Shown piece by piece: positions 39,135-48,569 of a DNA stretch of 64,000 nucleotides. A program made the translations under genes and the position numbers. Where the stretch lies: NCBI RefSeq assembly GCF_000469135.2, contig NZ_CP048117.1, positions 3,323,501-3,387,500 of the forward strand, in the 5' to 3' direction. The DNA is from Bacillus sp. SB49. Its GTDB lineage: Bacteria > Bacillota > Bacilli > Bacillales > Halobacillaceae. A model generated the notes under the pieces. The model had not been told where the DNA came from, did not search any database, and saw only the letters and a program-made list of their open reading frames with translations. Within the stretch, counting starts at the first letter, position 1, and each line of letters begins with the position of its first letter.

Positions 39135-41186
39135 ATGCGCTCATTATTTAAACGTACGTATAAATGGGGGAAACGAGGGTTCAAGCTGGCTTTGTTCGGT
39201 TTGATTGCCGGAGTTGTCCTCACAATCGGTGTATTGATTGCAGCCGTCATCCAAGGGCCTCCTTCCTTGACGACTGAACAAAATACGGTCTTCTATGGAT
39301 CGGACGGAGAAATTATCGGCGAGGATCAAGGAGCCGAAGAACGCTACTGGATCGACATCGATGACATGCCGGAGTCCTTGAAAGATGCCACCCTTGCCAT
39401 TGAGGACAGACGCTTTTATAACCATTTCGGCTTCGATTTCAAGCGAATCGCAGGCGCGGCTCTCACAGATTTGAAGCAGATGAGGATGGCGGAAGGAGCC
39501 AGTACGATCACACAGCAATACGCCAGGAACCTGTACCTTTCCCATGACAAGACATGGACGAGGAAGCTCCATGAAGCAATGTATGCCCTACGTCTCGAAA
39601 TCTTCTACAATAAAGATGAAATTCTGGAAGGCTACCTAAATACGATTTACTACGGACACGGTGCCTATGGAGTAGAAGCAGCAAGCAGGTATTACTTCGA
39701 TAAAAATGCGGAAGAGCTCTCTTTGAAAGAAGCCAGTATGCTTGCCGGAATACCTAAGGGACCGAGCTATTATTCTCCATTAGATAATGAAGAAAATGCG
39801 GAAGAACGTCAGGAGCTTATATTGACGGAAATGGAGAATAACGGCTACATCACGCCATCTGAGAAAGAGGCGGCCGTAACCGCAAGCATTACGTATGCAG
39901 ATCCCGACAAATCCGAGGAGAAGGAAATTGCTCCTTATTTTCAGGACCAGGTCGTGACAGAAGCAGCCGGCATCCTTGACGTAAGCAGGGAAGAAATTGA
40001 AAGCGGAGGCTTCCATATCCATACGACGTTGAAGGAAGACCACCAGAATATCCTCGAAGAAAAGGTGAAGAAAAATATACCCGCGGAGGAAGAGATACAG
40101 GTCGCTGCTGCGGTCATGGATGATCAGACCGGAGCCATCACAGCCATGATCGGCGGGAAAGATTACGAAGAGAGCCCTTATAATCGTGCCACCCAGGCGG
40201 AACGACCGGTTGGATCCACGATCAAACCATTCCTCTATTACGCAGCGCTGCAGGAAGGCTACTCTCCAGTCACCATGATAGAAAGCAAACCGACAGAGTT
40301 TGAAGTGTCCGGAAAAAGTGAACCGTATGCTCCGACGAACTTCAACGGAAAGTTTGCCGATAAACCGATTACGATGGCTCAGGCTCTCGCCATATCCGAT
40401 AACATCTATGCCGTCTCTACCCATATGGACATCGGACCGGAGAAGCTTGTCCGGACGCTGCAGGATTTCGGTATCGATAAGCAATTCAAACCGAACCCTT
40501 CCCTTGCCCTCGGCTACTCCTCTGTATCCCTTTTGGATATGGTAACCGCCTACGGCAAGCTCGTGCAGGGAACAGAATCGATCTCCGGGCATACGGTGAG
40601 CAAAATCACCGATCAGCACGGGAGCGTCTTGTATGAATATGAACCGGTTTACGATAAGGGTAAAGCCATTGATAAGAAAACGGCATTCGCCGTGACGCAT
40701 ATGATGACAGGCATGTTTGACTCGGGGCTTAACGCCAACTACGCAGACGTCACCGGTTCACCAATCAACGGCAAACTGACACGTATGTATGGCGGCAAAT
40801 CAGGAACAACGGATACCGACAGCTGGATGGTCGGCTTCAGTCCTCAGTATTTGTCCGCCGTGTGGATCGGGTATGATGAAGGCGGCAAAGTACTCGAAGA
40901 CTTTAACGACCATCGCTATGCCAAGAACATCTGGGCAGATACGATGGAGGCTGTCCACGAGCCGCTTCCTGAAGCTTCTTTCATTCCACCGCCGGGCTTG
41001 AAAGGCGTCTATATCGACCCTGACACCGGGGCCCTCTCCGGACCGAACTGTCCTAAGGAGCGGCTTGTGTATATGGAGAAAGCCGCAATTCCTGATGATG
41101 TCTGCGGCGGAGATGACAGCAAGGATGTAGAGGAGGAATTCAAGAATGACCCGTGGTTCAAAGATGTGGTCGACTGGTTCTTCTAA
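39135..41186 (+). CDS. pbpG: Class A penicillin-binding protein (PbpG-like)
   Basis: A bifunctional peptidoglycan synthase of 683 residues. One N-terminal membrane segment (LALFGLIAGVVLTIGVLIAAV) precedes the glycosyltransferase domain (IEDRRFYNHFGFDFK with the catalytic Glu; EGASTITQQYARNLYL). The transpeptidase domain has the serine motif RPVGSTIKP, SDN and KSGTTDTDSW. The gene position next to speE and ywhD matches B. subtilis pbpG (ywhE), a spore germ-cell-wall synthase. Followed by a terminator at 41206-41245. Confidence 0.9.
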   Translation: MRSLFKRTYKWGKRGFKLALFGLIAGVVLTIGVLIAAVIQGPPSLTTEQNTVFYGSDGEIIGEDQGAEERYWIDIDDMPESLKDATLAIEDRRFYNHFGFDFKRIAGAALTDLKQMRMAEGASTITQQYARNLYLSHDKTWTRKLHEAMYALRLEIFYNKDEILEGYLNTIYYGHGAYGVEAASRYYFDKNAEELSLKEASMLAGIPKGPSYYSPLDNEENAEERQELILTEMENNGYITPSEKEAAVTASITYADPDKSEEKEIAPYFQDQVVTEAAGILDVSREEIESGGFHIHTTLKEDHQNILEEKVKKNIPAEEEIQVAAAVMDDQTGAITAMIGGKDYEESPYNRATQAERPVGSTIKPFLYYAALQEGYSPVTMIESKPTEFEVSGKSEPYAPTNFNGKFADKPITMAQALAISDNIYAVSTHMDIGPEKLVRTLQDFGIDKQFKPNPSLALGYSSVSLLDMVTAYGKLVQGTESISGHTVSKITDQHGSVLYEYEPVYDKGKAIDKKTAFAVTHMMTGMFDSGLNANYADVTGSPINGKLTRMYGGKSGTTDTDSWMVGFSPQYLSAVWIGYDEGGKVLEDFNDHRYAKNIWADTMEAVHEPLPEASFIPPPGLKGVYIDPDTGALSGPNCPKERLVYMEKAAIPDDVCGGDDSKDVEEEFKNDPWFKDVVDWFF

Positions 41187-41205
41187 TTTCAATATTCTCC
41201 TAAAA

Positions 41206-41245
41206 ATAAACCCGGGCGATCCGATAAACGGACGTCCGGGTTTTC
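41206..41245 (+). terminator. Terminator after pbpG
   Basis: AAACCCGG (41208-41215) and CCGGGTTTT close an extended stem with GCGATCCG/CGGACGT inner pairing; T-run TTTTCTTT follows. It may also serve the convergent yolD-like gene. Confidence 0.85.
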
Positions 41246-41253
41246 TTTATCTG

Positions 41254-41595
41254 CTATAAAATAGCCAGATCCGCAAGATCATCTAAACGGAAGCTGTAGG
41301 GCTCTTTCGTTTTCCAGTTTATTGCGTTCACCCGCCGCTCCGTTTTGTTCAACTGCTTCAGCTTCAGTATGACATCCTCGTAATCAAAACCGTTATGCAC
41401 TCTGGCTTTTACAGTAAGATCATCTTTCCATGCCCGCTGCAGCAGAAAATCGACTTCCGCCGCCTTCTGCTCATCGATGATTCCTTTCTCCACCCGTTCA
41501 TCCTCTTTCCACAGGTTTTTAATCATTTCTACATGCTCCGGCAGCATTAAGGACGTCCACTTGATCGTCCCACGGTCACGATTTCGATTATCCAT
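41254..41595 (-). CDS. YolD-like protein
   Basis: A 113-residue YolD family (PF08863-type) protein with the signature DRGTIKWTSLMLPEHVEMIKN at residues 8-28. YolD proteins often sit beside UvrX-type Y-family polymerases in SOS operons; no such polymerase is adjacent here. The start is ATG 41595 after GGAGGAGAG; the long reading-frame extension to 41718 covers the promoter region and is rejected. A LexA-like box is present upstream. Confidence 0.85.
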   Translation of the reverse strand: MDNRNRDRGTIKWTSLMLPEHVEMIKNLWKEDERVEKGIIDEQKAAEVDFLLQRAWKDDLTVKARVHNGFDYEDVILKLKQLNKTERRVNAINWKTKEPYSFRLDDLADLAIL

Positions 41596-41614
41596 TTCGC
41601 TCTCTCCTCCAAAA

Positions 41615-41628
41615 CGAACGTTTGTTCT
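41615..41628 (-). promoter_or_regulatory. LexA (SOS) box-like site upstream of the YolD gene
   Basis: CGAACGTTTGTTCT fits the Bacillus LexA consensus CGAACRNRYGTTYG at 12 of 14 positions, 20 bases upstream of the start codon. Confidence 0.55.
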
Positions 41629-41681
41629 CATTTTAACACAAAAAAGCAAAAGGTATACTGGGTTTTCAAGGGAATGACACA

Positions 41682-41712
41682 TAAAAAATCCACCCCCGCA
41701 GATGCGGGAGCG
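41682..41712 (-). terminator. Intrinsic terminator after ywhD
   Basis: CCCGC-ATCT-GCGGG stem, followed by GGTGGATTTTTTA on the minus strand. Confidence 0.75.
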
Positions 41713-41719
41713 GAACATT

Positions 41720-42262
41720 TCATTCTACTCCTAGCGATTCCTTTAAAGAAGACGTCGTATTTTCCCACAATTCCGGCTTGAAATCCCGTAAGTAGTCACC
41801 GAGAATTTTCTTGGACTTTTCATCCATGTGATCAACGACATACTTCCCTTTCAATGACTTATCCATATGATTCACGTGCTCAGGCATCAGTTTGTAGCCA
41901 CGCTTGATGGAACGGTCGACGACGATTTCGCTCGCTGCCACTCCATAATAACAAGGTTTGCCTTCTTTAAACTCCACCGTGACCCAGGCAATCCAATACA
42001 GCAGACCGTTCTTCACGACTTCTCTGTCCGTAATGAACTTGATCCGCTTCTCGACTTTACTTCTCGCATGAAGAGCTCCCATATCGACGTAGGCCTCTTC
42101 TTCATTCGGATCGACGATGACAGGCGTCATGTTCTCCAGGCTTATGGAACCGACACCGTAACCGCCGTGGCCGTCCGTGGAGTCGTCCTTAATGATGGTA
42201 AACTGATTCTTTTTCTTATCTTCCGAGTCTTTGTTGTTTTTGAACTGATCGAATTCTCTCAT
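41720..42262 (-). CDS. ywhD: YwhD family protein
   Basis: A 180-residue protein conserved in Bacillaceae, with the characteristic FTIIKDDSTDGHGGYGVGSI segment near residue 20 and an alpha/beta C-terminal part. The function is unknown. It lies next to the PBP and YolD genes, as ywhD lies near pbpG in B. subtilis. Start ATG 42262 with GGAGGAG upstream. Confidence 0.88.
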   Translation of the reverse strand: MREFDQFKNNKDSEDKKKNQFTIIKDDSTDGHGGYGVGSISLENMTPVIVDPNEEEAYVDMGALHARSKVEKRIKFITDREVVKNGLLYWIAWVTVEFKEGKPCYYGVAASEIVVDRSIKRGYKLMPEHVNHMDKSLKGKYVVDHMDEKSKKILGDYLRDFKPELWENTTSSLKESLGVE

Positions 42263-42383
42263 GCTTTAAACGCTCCTCCTCATTGTGTACACCAGCTATT
42301 TTGTCCCATTTTAACATACAACAGCAGGATTATTGTCAAGGAAGCGTCGAACACCCCATTAATCAAACGCTTGTTTAAGTCTC

Positions 42384-44384
42384 CTATGATTCATCTCGCC
42401 TCCAGCCCTCGCCGGACGCCCGCTTCATAAAAGTGAAGTCCTCCGTAGCAGGATCTTTATATCGGGTTTGTCTTTTCTCTTTCTTAGATCGTCGGGCACG
42501 GAGCAGGTGCAGTCCTTCCACCGGCACCCCTACCCTCCGCTGCTGGACATCTTTGATCCCCTGGATGATAAGCTGCATAGAGGCGATAATAACGACAAAA
42601 CAAAGAAGAGCGGGAATGATCAGCCACCAGCGGCCGGTCATGAGAGAATTCTTCGCAGAACCGATTAACCCTGACCATTCGTAGGTCGTACTCAGCGGTG
42701 GATCGTTCTGATATGGTTCGTACGTAACTTTTGTGCCGCCGAAGTAAATATCAAATACGCCGAGGTGAATGAAAATCAGGAGCGTTTGAATGAATTGCTG
42801 CCCGAATACAACCCCTATCCTTGCACTCATATGTGGAAGCAGATGCTTCCATAGAAGATGGACGGAACTGCCTCCAAGTACTTTGGTACTGACAACAAAC
42901 TCTTCTTTCATGATCCCTTTCATTTCCTTTCCGAACAGCGTTACGACAAGCGGAGCAGCCAGCAGAGTAAGGATCAGAGCCTGGTACAGGATCCGCTCGG
43001 TTTCCGTCGTCACAAACCCTCCCTCCGGCATCCATAACACCGGCCGGAGAAGCAGGTAGGCGATGACCGTCATCGGCAGGAAGTGCATGCCGTCCACCAG
43101 CTTCTCGATCCCCTGCTGCCATTTCGACGGCAGAAAGAACGTATACGGGACTGCCAGAATAAAGCCGATAAAGATGCGCAGGAAAGCGATAGCCAATGCA
43201 AAAAGGATCGTGTATTTCGCCCCGACAAGCAATTGATCAAATACGCTGAATCCAAGGACGTCCGTCCCAAGAAAAACGTACTCCGGTGTATGGGGCGCAC
43301 CGCTCACCAGTCGATCATTCTCATCGTATATTTGAAAGTACTGATCGACGAGGGGATCGGCAGTCATTGTATAGACGATGCTTACGATAACCGTCGAGAC
43401 GATGATCAGGAAGCCGGTCAGGAATTTGACATTCCTAAAGTGGGCGAGTATTTCTCTCCAGATGAAGGAGAACCGCACTCCTCCCGTACGTTTTCCTGTG
43501 CCCATAAAGGAATTCATGTGCAAATTCTCTTCTTCCAAGCGCCGTCCATCCTTGATCAGGAAAGACTCCGTTCCCTGATACAGTAAATAAAATGGAGTGA
43601 ACAAAAGAAAAAGGACAAAAGCAGAAACAATAGGCCGGAAATCGTCTATGAACACCGTTGTGATTCCGTTGATGTTAAATATGTATTCAATGATCAATAG
43701 ACTGGAAAGCGCTCCCCAGACGATGATTTTTGAATGGGAAAAGGCACTGGAAACGATGTTTCGCACCACATGAACGGAAAGGATGTTCCATTTCGTCAAT
43801 CCCTTCCCCAGCGCCAGCTGCACATAAGGCTTTGCCATCTCTTCCTCCATTAACAGCAGAAGAATCCTGTACATCATGACCATCGGAAGCACCGCAATGG
43901 CGATGATCGGAAGCAGATAAATCTTATCCTCTCCAAGCGAAGTGAACGGGGCTATCAGCCATCCGGTCTGTTTGAAGAACCAAACGATGAAGAGCTGTAA
44001 AGAAAAAGCGAGCAGAAGATCCGGGACAGCCTCCAGAAGGCCGACGATACGATCGACTACGGTCCGGATCCATTTCGGCAGGAATAAGGTAAAGAACGCA
44101 CCGAAAAAAGCAAGGGCGACACCAAGCAGAATGCCTCCAAAGAAGAGAAGCATGGAATAACGATACGGCTCCCATATATAATCAAGCATCGGCACCTGCT
44201 GACCTTTGAACCAATATGTCCATTCAGTTGGATGACCAAGACTCATAATAAGATCCCGCAACTGCAGACCGTAGCTGCGCAAATCAAAGAAAGCCCCCTC
44301 ATAAAACAGCGCCGGCGACGCGCTGATCAATACAATCCCGATCAGCCCCAGCACATAATAACCAATGAACTTCACTAATTTCAC
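42384..44384 (-). CDS. Fused dipeptide-type ABC transporter permease (DppB-DppC-like)
   Basis: A 666-residue membrane protein joining two binding-protein-dependent permease halves. Residues 1-280 resemble DppB/OppB with an EAA-like loop LALGKGLTKWNILSVHVVR. Residues 320-620 resemble DppC, starting with the typical LGTDVLGFSVFDQLLVGAKYT and a second EAA-like loop TKVLGGSSVHLLWKHLLPH. About twelve hydrophobic segments are seen. The C-terminus is basic (RARRSKKEKRQTRYK). The start is a GTG at 44384. No ATPase or binding-protein gene is next to it, so its partners must be elsewhere. Confidence 0.82.
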   Translation of the reverse strand: MKLVKFIGYYVLGLIGIVLISASPALFYEGAFFDLRSYGLQLRDLIMSLGHPTEWTYWFKGQQVPMLDYIWEPYRYSMLLFFGGILLGVALAFFGAFFTLFLPKWIRTVVDRIVGLLEAVPDLLLAFSLQLFIVWFFKQTGWLIAPFTSLGEDKIYLLPIIAIAVLPMVMMYRILLLLMEEEMAKPYVQLALGKGLTKWNILSVHVVRNIVSSAFSHSKIIVWGALSSLLIIEYIFNINGITTVFIDDFRPIVSAFVLFLLFTPFYLLYQGTESFLIKDGRRLEEENLHMNSFMGTGKRTGGVRFSFIWREILAHFRNVKFLTGFLIIVSTVIVSIVYTMTADPLVDQYFQIYDENDRLVSGAPHTPEYVFLGTDVLGFSVFDQLLVGAKYTILFALAIAFLRIFIGFILAVPYTFFLPSKWQQGIEKLVDGMHFLPMTVIAYLLLRPVLWMPEGGFVTTETERILYQALILTLLAAPLVVTLFGKEMKGIMKEEFVVSTKVLGGSSVHLLWKHLLPHMSARIGVVFGQQFIQTLLIFIHLGVFDIYFGGTKVTYEPYQNDPPLSTTYEWSGLIGSAKNSLMTGRWWLIIPALLCFVVIIASMQLIIQGIKDVQQRRVGVPVEGLHLLRARRSKKEKRQTRYKDPATEDFTFMKRASGEGWRRDES

Positions 44385-44512
44385 AACTCAATCCCACCTT
44401 TTTTCGAAATAATCAGACATATAGATAAAAAAAGAAAAGGCATACTCACGTGGTACACCTTTCCGCTGTCGGAAAAAAATCAGGATAATCAACCGGATCC
44501 TATAGTCCCAGT

Positions 44513-45013
44513 TTAATGAATAGCGCGCAATTTTTCAATAAATTTCCAAGCGTCAGCTATGTCTTCTTCCGTATACTTTTGAGCGCTTTTTACTGTGAAC
44601 ACCTTCTCCGCTATTTCATCCTTCGGTAGATCTTCAAAGAAAAGCATCGTCGAAACCAGCTCTAAAAACCGGGAGCTCCGTCCGTTCATTTCTGCAATCT
44701 GTGCGTGAAGCGGCGGCAGGTTCATTTCATAGTGGGTGAGGAATTCCCTGCCGCTGTCCGTCAATTGATAGCGGTATTGATAGTAATTCTTTTTCTCTTC
44801 CCTCGTTTCCCTGATAAATCCCAGATTGCACATCTCTTCTACACGCAGCGTCAACTCTTCCGAATACGGTCCGTAAAAATGGAACTGGTACCGCTCTTCG
44901 AAAGGAATGTCACATTTCTTCAAAATATAGATCATCTTCTGCAGCTTCTTCCTTCCGACGATTTCATCGGTACTAGAAAAGAACTGCATCAACTTCGCAT
45001 GGTTTTCCAACAT
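44513..45013 (-). CDS. ywgA: YwgA family protein
   Basis: A 166-residue conserved protein of unknown function. The N-terminal part has a winged-helix look (GRKKLQKMIYILKKCDIPF, then PYSEELTLRVEEMCNLGFI and a beta-wing YQYRYQLTDSG). It follows ywfO with a 13-base gap and is presumably co-transcribed. DNA binding is possible but not shown. Confidence 0.85.
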   Translation of the reverse strand: MLENHAKLMQFFSSTDEIVGRKKLQKMIYILKKCDIPFEERYQFHFYGPYSEELTLRVEEMCNLGFIRETREEKKNYYQYRYQLTDSGREFLTHYEMNLPPLHAQIAEMNGRSSRFLELVSTMLFFEDLPKDEIAEKVFTVKSAQKYTEEDIADAWKFIEKLRAIH

Positions 45014-45026
45014 GGAAGCTCACTCC

Positions 45027-46322
45027 TTATCCATACAAAATTTCCATAATCCGCTTCTTCGTCTTACTTCGATTCGACATATCACGCAGTAGATCCATCG
45101 GGAAATAAAGCTTATGGTCGGTCCGCTTCTTCCCTGAAATAGACTCCACAATATCCGACAGACGGGAAAGCTCCTTCAATTCATCGTTCGGCTGCAGGAG
45201 ATGAATTGGCAGACGTTCCCCTTCTTCTCCTGGACGATAGAAGTCATAAGGAAGGTCCGAGCTTGAATCTACAACCAAATAATAGTCAGGATTCAGTCCT
45301 GCCTTCTGGAACAGCTTATACAGCTCCATCCATTCGTTCATCTGGGAATTAGGGTTGAACTCGACATACTTGAAGAGTCTGCGGTTGACGAACCGCTGGC
45401 ATAGATCACGAAGGACCGGGTCCTCCTCTTCCATCCACGTCTGAAAATAGAAAAGTGTCACAGGTTCATCCAGAGCCAAGTACTCTGCTAATGTCGGTTT
45501 CCCTGCAAAAAAAGAAAGGAAATGGACTGGGGACAGCCGGAAGGTATAGTCACTCTCGTAAAGCTCTTTCGCTCTGTGAAGGATTTTCGATAAGATGACT
45601 TCCGCACTCCTCGTCACCGGATGGAAATATACCTGCCAGTACATTTGGTATCTGCTCATAATATAGTCTTCGACAGCATGCATACCGCTTTCCTTCACAA
45701 CGACCTGATCTTCCATCGGACGCATGACCCTTAAGATCCGTTCCATGTCGAAGTGGCCGTAGCTGACGCCTGTGAAGTAAGCGTCACGCTGCAGATAATC
45801 CATACGATCGGCATCGATCTGACTCGAAATCAAGCTGACGACCAGCTTATTCTTATATGTTTTGTTAATGACATCCGCAACTTTTTTCGGGAACCCTTTC
45901 TCTACACGGCTGAGGACCTCGTTTACTTCTGTATCGCCAAGAAGAATTGCCTGGGTGAATGCCTCATGATCGAGCTTGAAGACTTTCTCGAACGAATGGG
46001 AGAAGGGACCGTGTCCGAGGTCATGAAGCAGCGCAGCACAAAGACAGAGAAGCCGTTCCTGGTCGTCCCAGTTCGGCCGATCTTTGAAGTTATCTATAAT
46101 TCTCCTTACAATTTCATAGACTCCGAGCGAATGATTGAAGCGGCTGTGCTCTGCTCCGTGGAACGTTAAATATGACGTCCCAAGCTGCTTGATACGCCGC
46201 AGTCTTTGAAATTCGGCGGTTCCGATCAAATCCCAAACCACCCTGTCCCGTACGTGAACATAACGGTGGACAGGATCTTTGAACACTTTTTCTTCGCTTA
46301 GTTTCTCATCACGATAGGCCAT
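45027..46322 (-). CDS. ywfO: HD-domain phosphohydrolase (YwfO family)
   Basis: 431 residues with an HD metal site: AEHSRFNHSLGVYEI, then LLHDLGHGPFSHSFE and ISSQIDADRMDYLQRD. The family is related to dGTPase/SAMHD1-type dNTP triphosphohydrolases, so a nucleotide hydrolase role is likely; the exact substrate is not certain. The start is ATG 46322 (MAYRDEKLSEEKVF) after AAAGGAC; the reading-frame extension to 46346 is not supported. It heads the ywfO-ywgA unit and is divergent from lipL. Confidence 0.9.
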   Translation of the reverse strand: MAYRDEKLSEEKVFKDPVHRYVHVRDRVVWDLIGTAEFQRLRRIKQLGTSYLTFHGAEHSRFNHSLGVYEIVRRIIDNFKDRPNWDDQERLLCLCAALLHDLGHGPFSHSFEKVFKLDHEAFTQAILLGDTEVNEVLSRVEKGFPKKVADVINKTYKNKLVVSLISSQIDADRMDYLQRDAYFTGVSYGHFDMERILRVMRPMEDQVVVKESGMHAVEDYIMSRYQMYWQVYFHPVTRSAEVILSKILHRAKELYESDYTFRLSPVHFLSFFAGKPTLAEYLALDEPVTLFYFQTWMEEEDPVLRDLCQRFVNRRLFKYVEFNPNSQMNEWMELYKLFQKAGLNPDYYLVVDSSSDLPYDFYRPGEEGERLPIHLLQPNDELKELSRLSDIVESISGKKRTDHKLYFPMDLLRDMSNRSKTKKRIMEILYG

Positions 46323-46514
46323 CTGCTTGTCCTTTCTAAACGACATTTTCCTCTATTATATACCTTAAAATCCGACAAAAAAACCTGAATACATACATTA
46401 AATTCCAATATTATTTTTTCATCCTCCGCAGATTTTACCTTTCCCAGCTGATTCATGCAACACTCATCTTTTGCTATAATAGAACAGAATGCAAAAAAGG
46501 AGTACGGAACTACA

Positions 46515-47357
46515 ATGACTAACATCCATCCATTATTAAAAACAAAAGCATATCGCTTTATTGACCAAAGCAATCTCGGCCCCACCTTTTCGGCTCTTCA
46601 GTCTTTCGCAACCGATGACGCACTGTCCATTTCTGTCGGTGAACGGAGGAGTCCGACTGCCGCACGGCTGTGGGTCCATCACGACACGGTCGTACTGGGA
46701 ATCCCTGATGCCCGGCTTCCTTACATCGAGGAAGGAATCGCCTATTTGAAAGAGAACGGCTATAAAGTGATCGTCCGTAATTCCGGCGGTCTGGCTGTGG
46801 TCCTGGATGACGGGGTTTTGAACCTTTCCCTCATCTTCCCTGATTCCAAAGAGGTCAACATTCACGAAGGATATGAAGCAATGGTTTCCTTCATTCAATT
46901 CTTGTTTGCGGATTTAACCGACCGCATTGAAGCCTATGAAATTACCCGGTCCTACTGCCCGGGTACGTACGACTTGAGTATTGACGGCAAGAAGTTTGCC
47001 GGTATTTCCCAGCGAAGGGTTAAGAACGGTTCTGCCGTCCAAATTTACTTGGACGTCAGTGGAAGCGGTCGGGAAAGAGCCTCCCTGCTGAAGGAATTCT
47101 ACAACATCGGGAAACGCGGAGAACAAACAAGATTCACTTATCCAGACATCGATCCCTCCGTCATGGCATCCTTGAACGAATTGCTCGGCACCGAACTTAC
47201 CGTATCCGATGTAAGAGACCGAATTCTCTACAAACTGTATGAACTATCCGGTTCCATGACGACCAATCCCCTCGAAGGCGTGGAAATCGAATGGTTCAAT
47301 AAACGCTTCGATCAAATGGTCAAACGGAATGAAAAAGCGCTCGAAAACCTTACTTGA
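46515..47357 (+). CDS. lipL: Octanoyl-[GcvH]:protein N-octanoyltransferase
   Basis: LipL transfers octanoyl groups from GcvH to E2 subunits in the Bacillus lipoate pathway. The 280-residue protein has the LplA/LipB fold; the active-site cysteine is in TRSYCPGTYDLSIDGKKFAG, and the conserved RNSGGLAVVLDDGVLNLSL block is present. ATG at 46515 gives the normal N-terminus; codons from 46455 would overlap the promoter region. The transcript ends at a hairpin overlapping the stop codon. Confidence 0.92.
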   Translation: MTNIHPLLKTKAYRFIDQSNLGPTFSALQSFATDDALSISVGERRSPTAARLWVHHDTVVLGIPDARLPYIEEGIAYLKENGYKVIVRNSGGLAVVLDDGVLNLSLIFPDSKEVNIHEGYEAMVSFIQFLFADLTDRIEAYEITRSYCPGTYDLSIDGKKFAGISQRRVKNGSAVQIYLDVSGSGRERASLLKEFYNIGKRGEQTRFTYPDIDPSVMASLNELLGTELTVSDVRDRILYKLYELSGSMTTNPLEGVEIEWFNKRFDQMVKRNEKALENLT

Positions 47358-47378
47358 TAGGTTTCGAACGCTTTTTTT
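47332..47378 (+). terminator. Terminator overlapping the lipL 3' end
   Basis: AAAGCGCTCGAAAACC and GGTTTCGAACGCTTT pair with one bulge, followed by TTTTT. The 5' arm lies in the last lipL codons. Confidence 0.85.
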
Positions 47379-48505
47379 CATTTCTTCTTTCTGGTCATAC
47401 CCGCAAAGTCGAACATCATAGAAAAGACAATACCGATGAAATAAAGAAACTTGCTCAGGAGGAAAGCCACAGGCACAGAGAGAAAACCTACGAAGGCGTG
47501 ATTAACCGCTGCATCCAAATATCTCGGTGTTTCTGAAAATAGAAGATAACCGAGAAGCCCTCCCGTCATGAATGACGCAAGGACAAGGAGCATGTCCCGT
47601 CCAACCATGAGGAAATTGCGAAAGGCGAACGGAGTCTTGGCATATCGGAAAACACCCAGGATGAGCATCGTGACAACGGTGAACCCATACGACCACGGCC
47701 CTGCAAAGACGGCGCCGGATACCTCCCAGAACGGCATCCAGAACAAGGAGAGCAGGAAACTGATCAGCAGCCAGCTGTTGAATACGCGCTCCCCGACCTT
47801 TTTCCTAGCTTCCTCTTTTTTACGCTGCTCCTGCCTCTTTTCTTCTGGAATGAAAACAGGAACGTCTCCATGCTTCACTACCCCGAGTTTATGGGGAAAA
47901 GCGAGCCCTCTTTCGGTTTCACCATAGGGACGGGCGGAGTCCAACACAACCCCCAGCGCATAATCGGGATAATGAGTCAGCTCGTATTCTGTTTCATAAA
48001 CAGGAATACCCTCAGGAAGGATCTTACATGCAACCTTCCACTCTTCCGGTGTAAGTCCCATTCCCCTGAATTGCTGCTGCCCCTCCTCTTCCCAGCTCAA
48101 TACAAGTACGGGATAAGCTATACTGCGGGACGGGGCTTCCTGCCTGTATATATTCCTGATCGCCCTCCCTGCGTATAGAGCTGTAATCTCTGCAAAAGGA
48201 ATGGTCTTCTCGATCGTTTCTTCTCGTTCCGGGAGATGGAAATACTCATAGAAGCCTTCCTTTGTCACCTTTTTTATCGATGTGTACCTTTTCTGTTTGT
48301 CCCGAAGCATTCCTATGCCGACCAACAAGCAGATGCTGCCGGCGAAGATGCTGAGCAGCCCGGCAACCCAGTGACTGTGCCTCGACACCCAAATAGATAT
48401 ACTCAATAATGCCGTTCCCAACAGAGCGAAAATCCCACCCATGATGTACATAAGTGCTTTGGATGCGCGATTTATCTCGCTTTTAAACGTCAGTTCTTCC
48501 TGCAT
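47378..48505 (-). CDS. Membrane protein with PH-like middle domain (tandem paralog A)
   Basis: 375 residues, family not recognised by name. Two N-terminal spans (about residues 17-65) are followed by a soluble region (75-235) whose pattern, TSIKKVTKEGFYEYFHLPE, then IPFAEITALYAG and VLVLSWEEEG...LTPEEWKVACKILP, resembles a bacterial PH-like domain. The C-terminal part has about four spans with the signature LFSETPRYLDAAVNHAF. The start is ATG 48505. The next gene upstream is a clear paralog in the same orientation. Confidence 0.75.
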   Translation of the reverse strand: MQEELTFKSEINRASKALMYIMGGIFALLGTALLSISIWVSRHSHWVAGLLSIFAGSICLLVGIGMLRDKQKRYTSIKKVTKEGFYEYFHLPEREETIEKTIPFAEITALYAGRAIRNIYRQEAPSRSIAYPVLVLSWEEEGQQQFRGMGLTPEEWKVACKILPEGIPVYETEYELTHYPDYALGVVLDSARPYGETERGLAFPHKLGVVKHGDVPVFIPEEKRQEQRKKEEARKKVGERVFNSWLLISFLLSLFWMPFWEVSGAVFAGPWSYGFTVVTMLILGVFRYAKTPFAFRNFLMVGRDMLLVLASFMTGGLLGYLLFSETPRYLDAAVNHAFVGFLSVPVAFLLSKFLYFIGIVFSMMFDFAGMTRKKK

Positions 48506-48569
48506 GTCTTCCACCTTCCCTCAAATCTTTCCTTGTTTCTTGTCCTACGATGGAATAGATAGATTGGTT

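Noticed and set aside
39780-40700. 306-residue minus-strand ORF
   Set aside because: It is antisense to the intact PBP gene and lacks a ribosome site.
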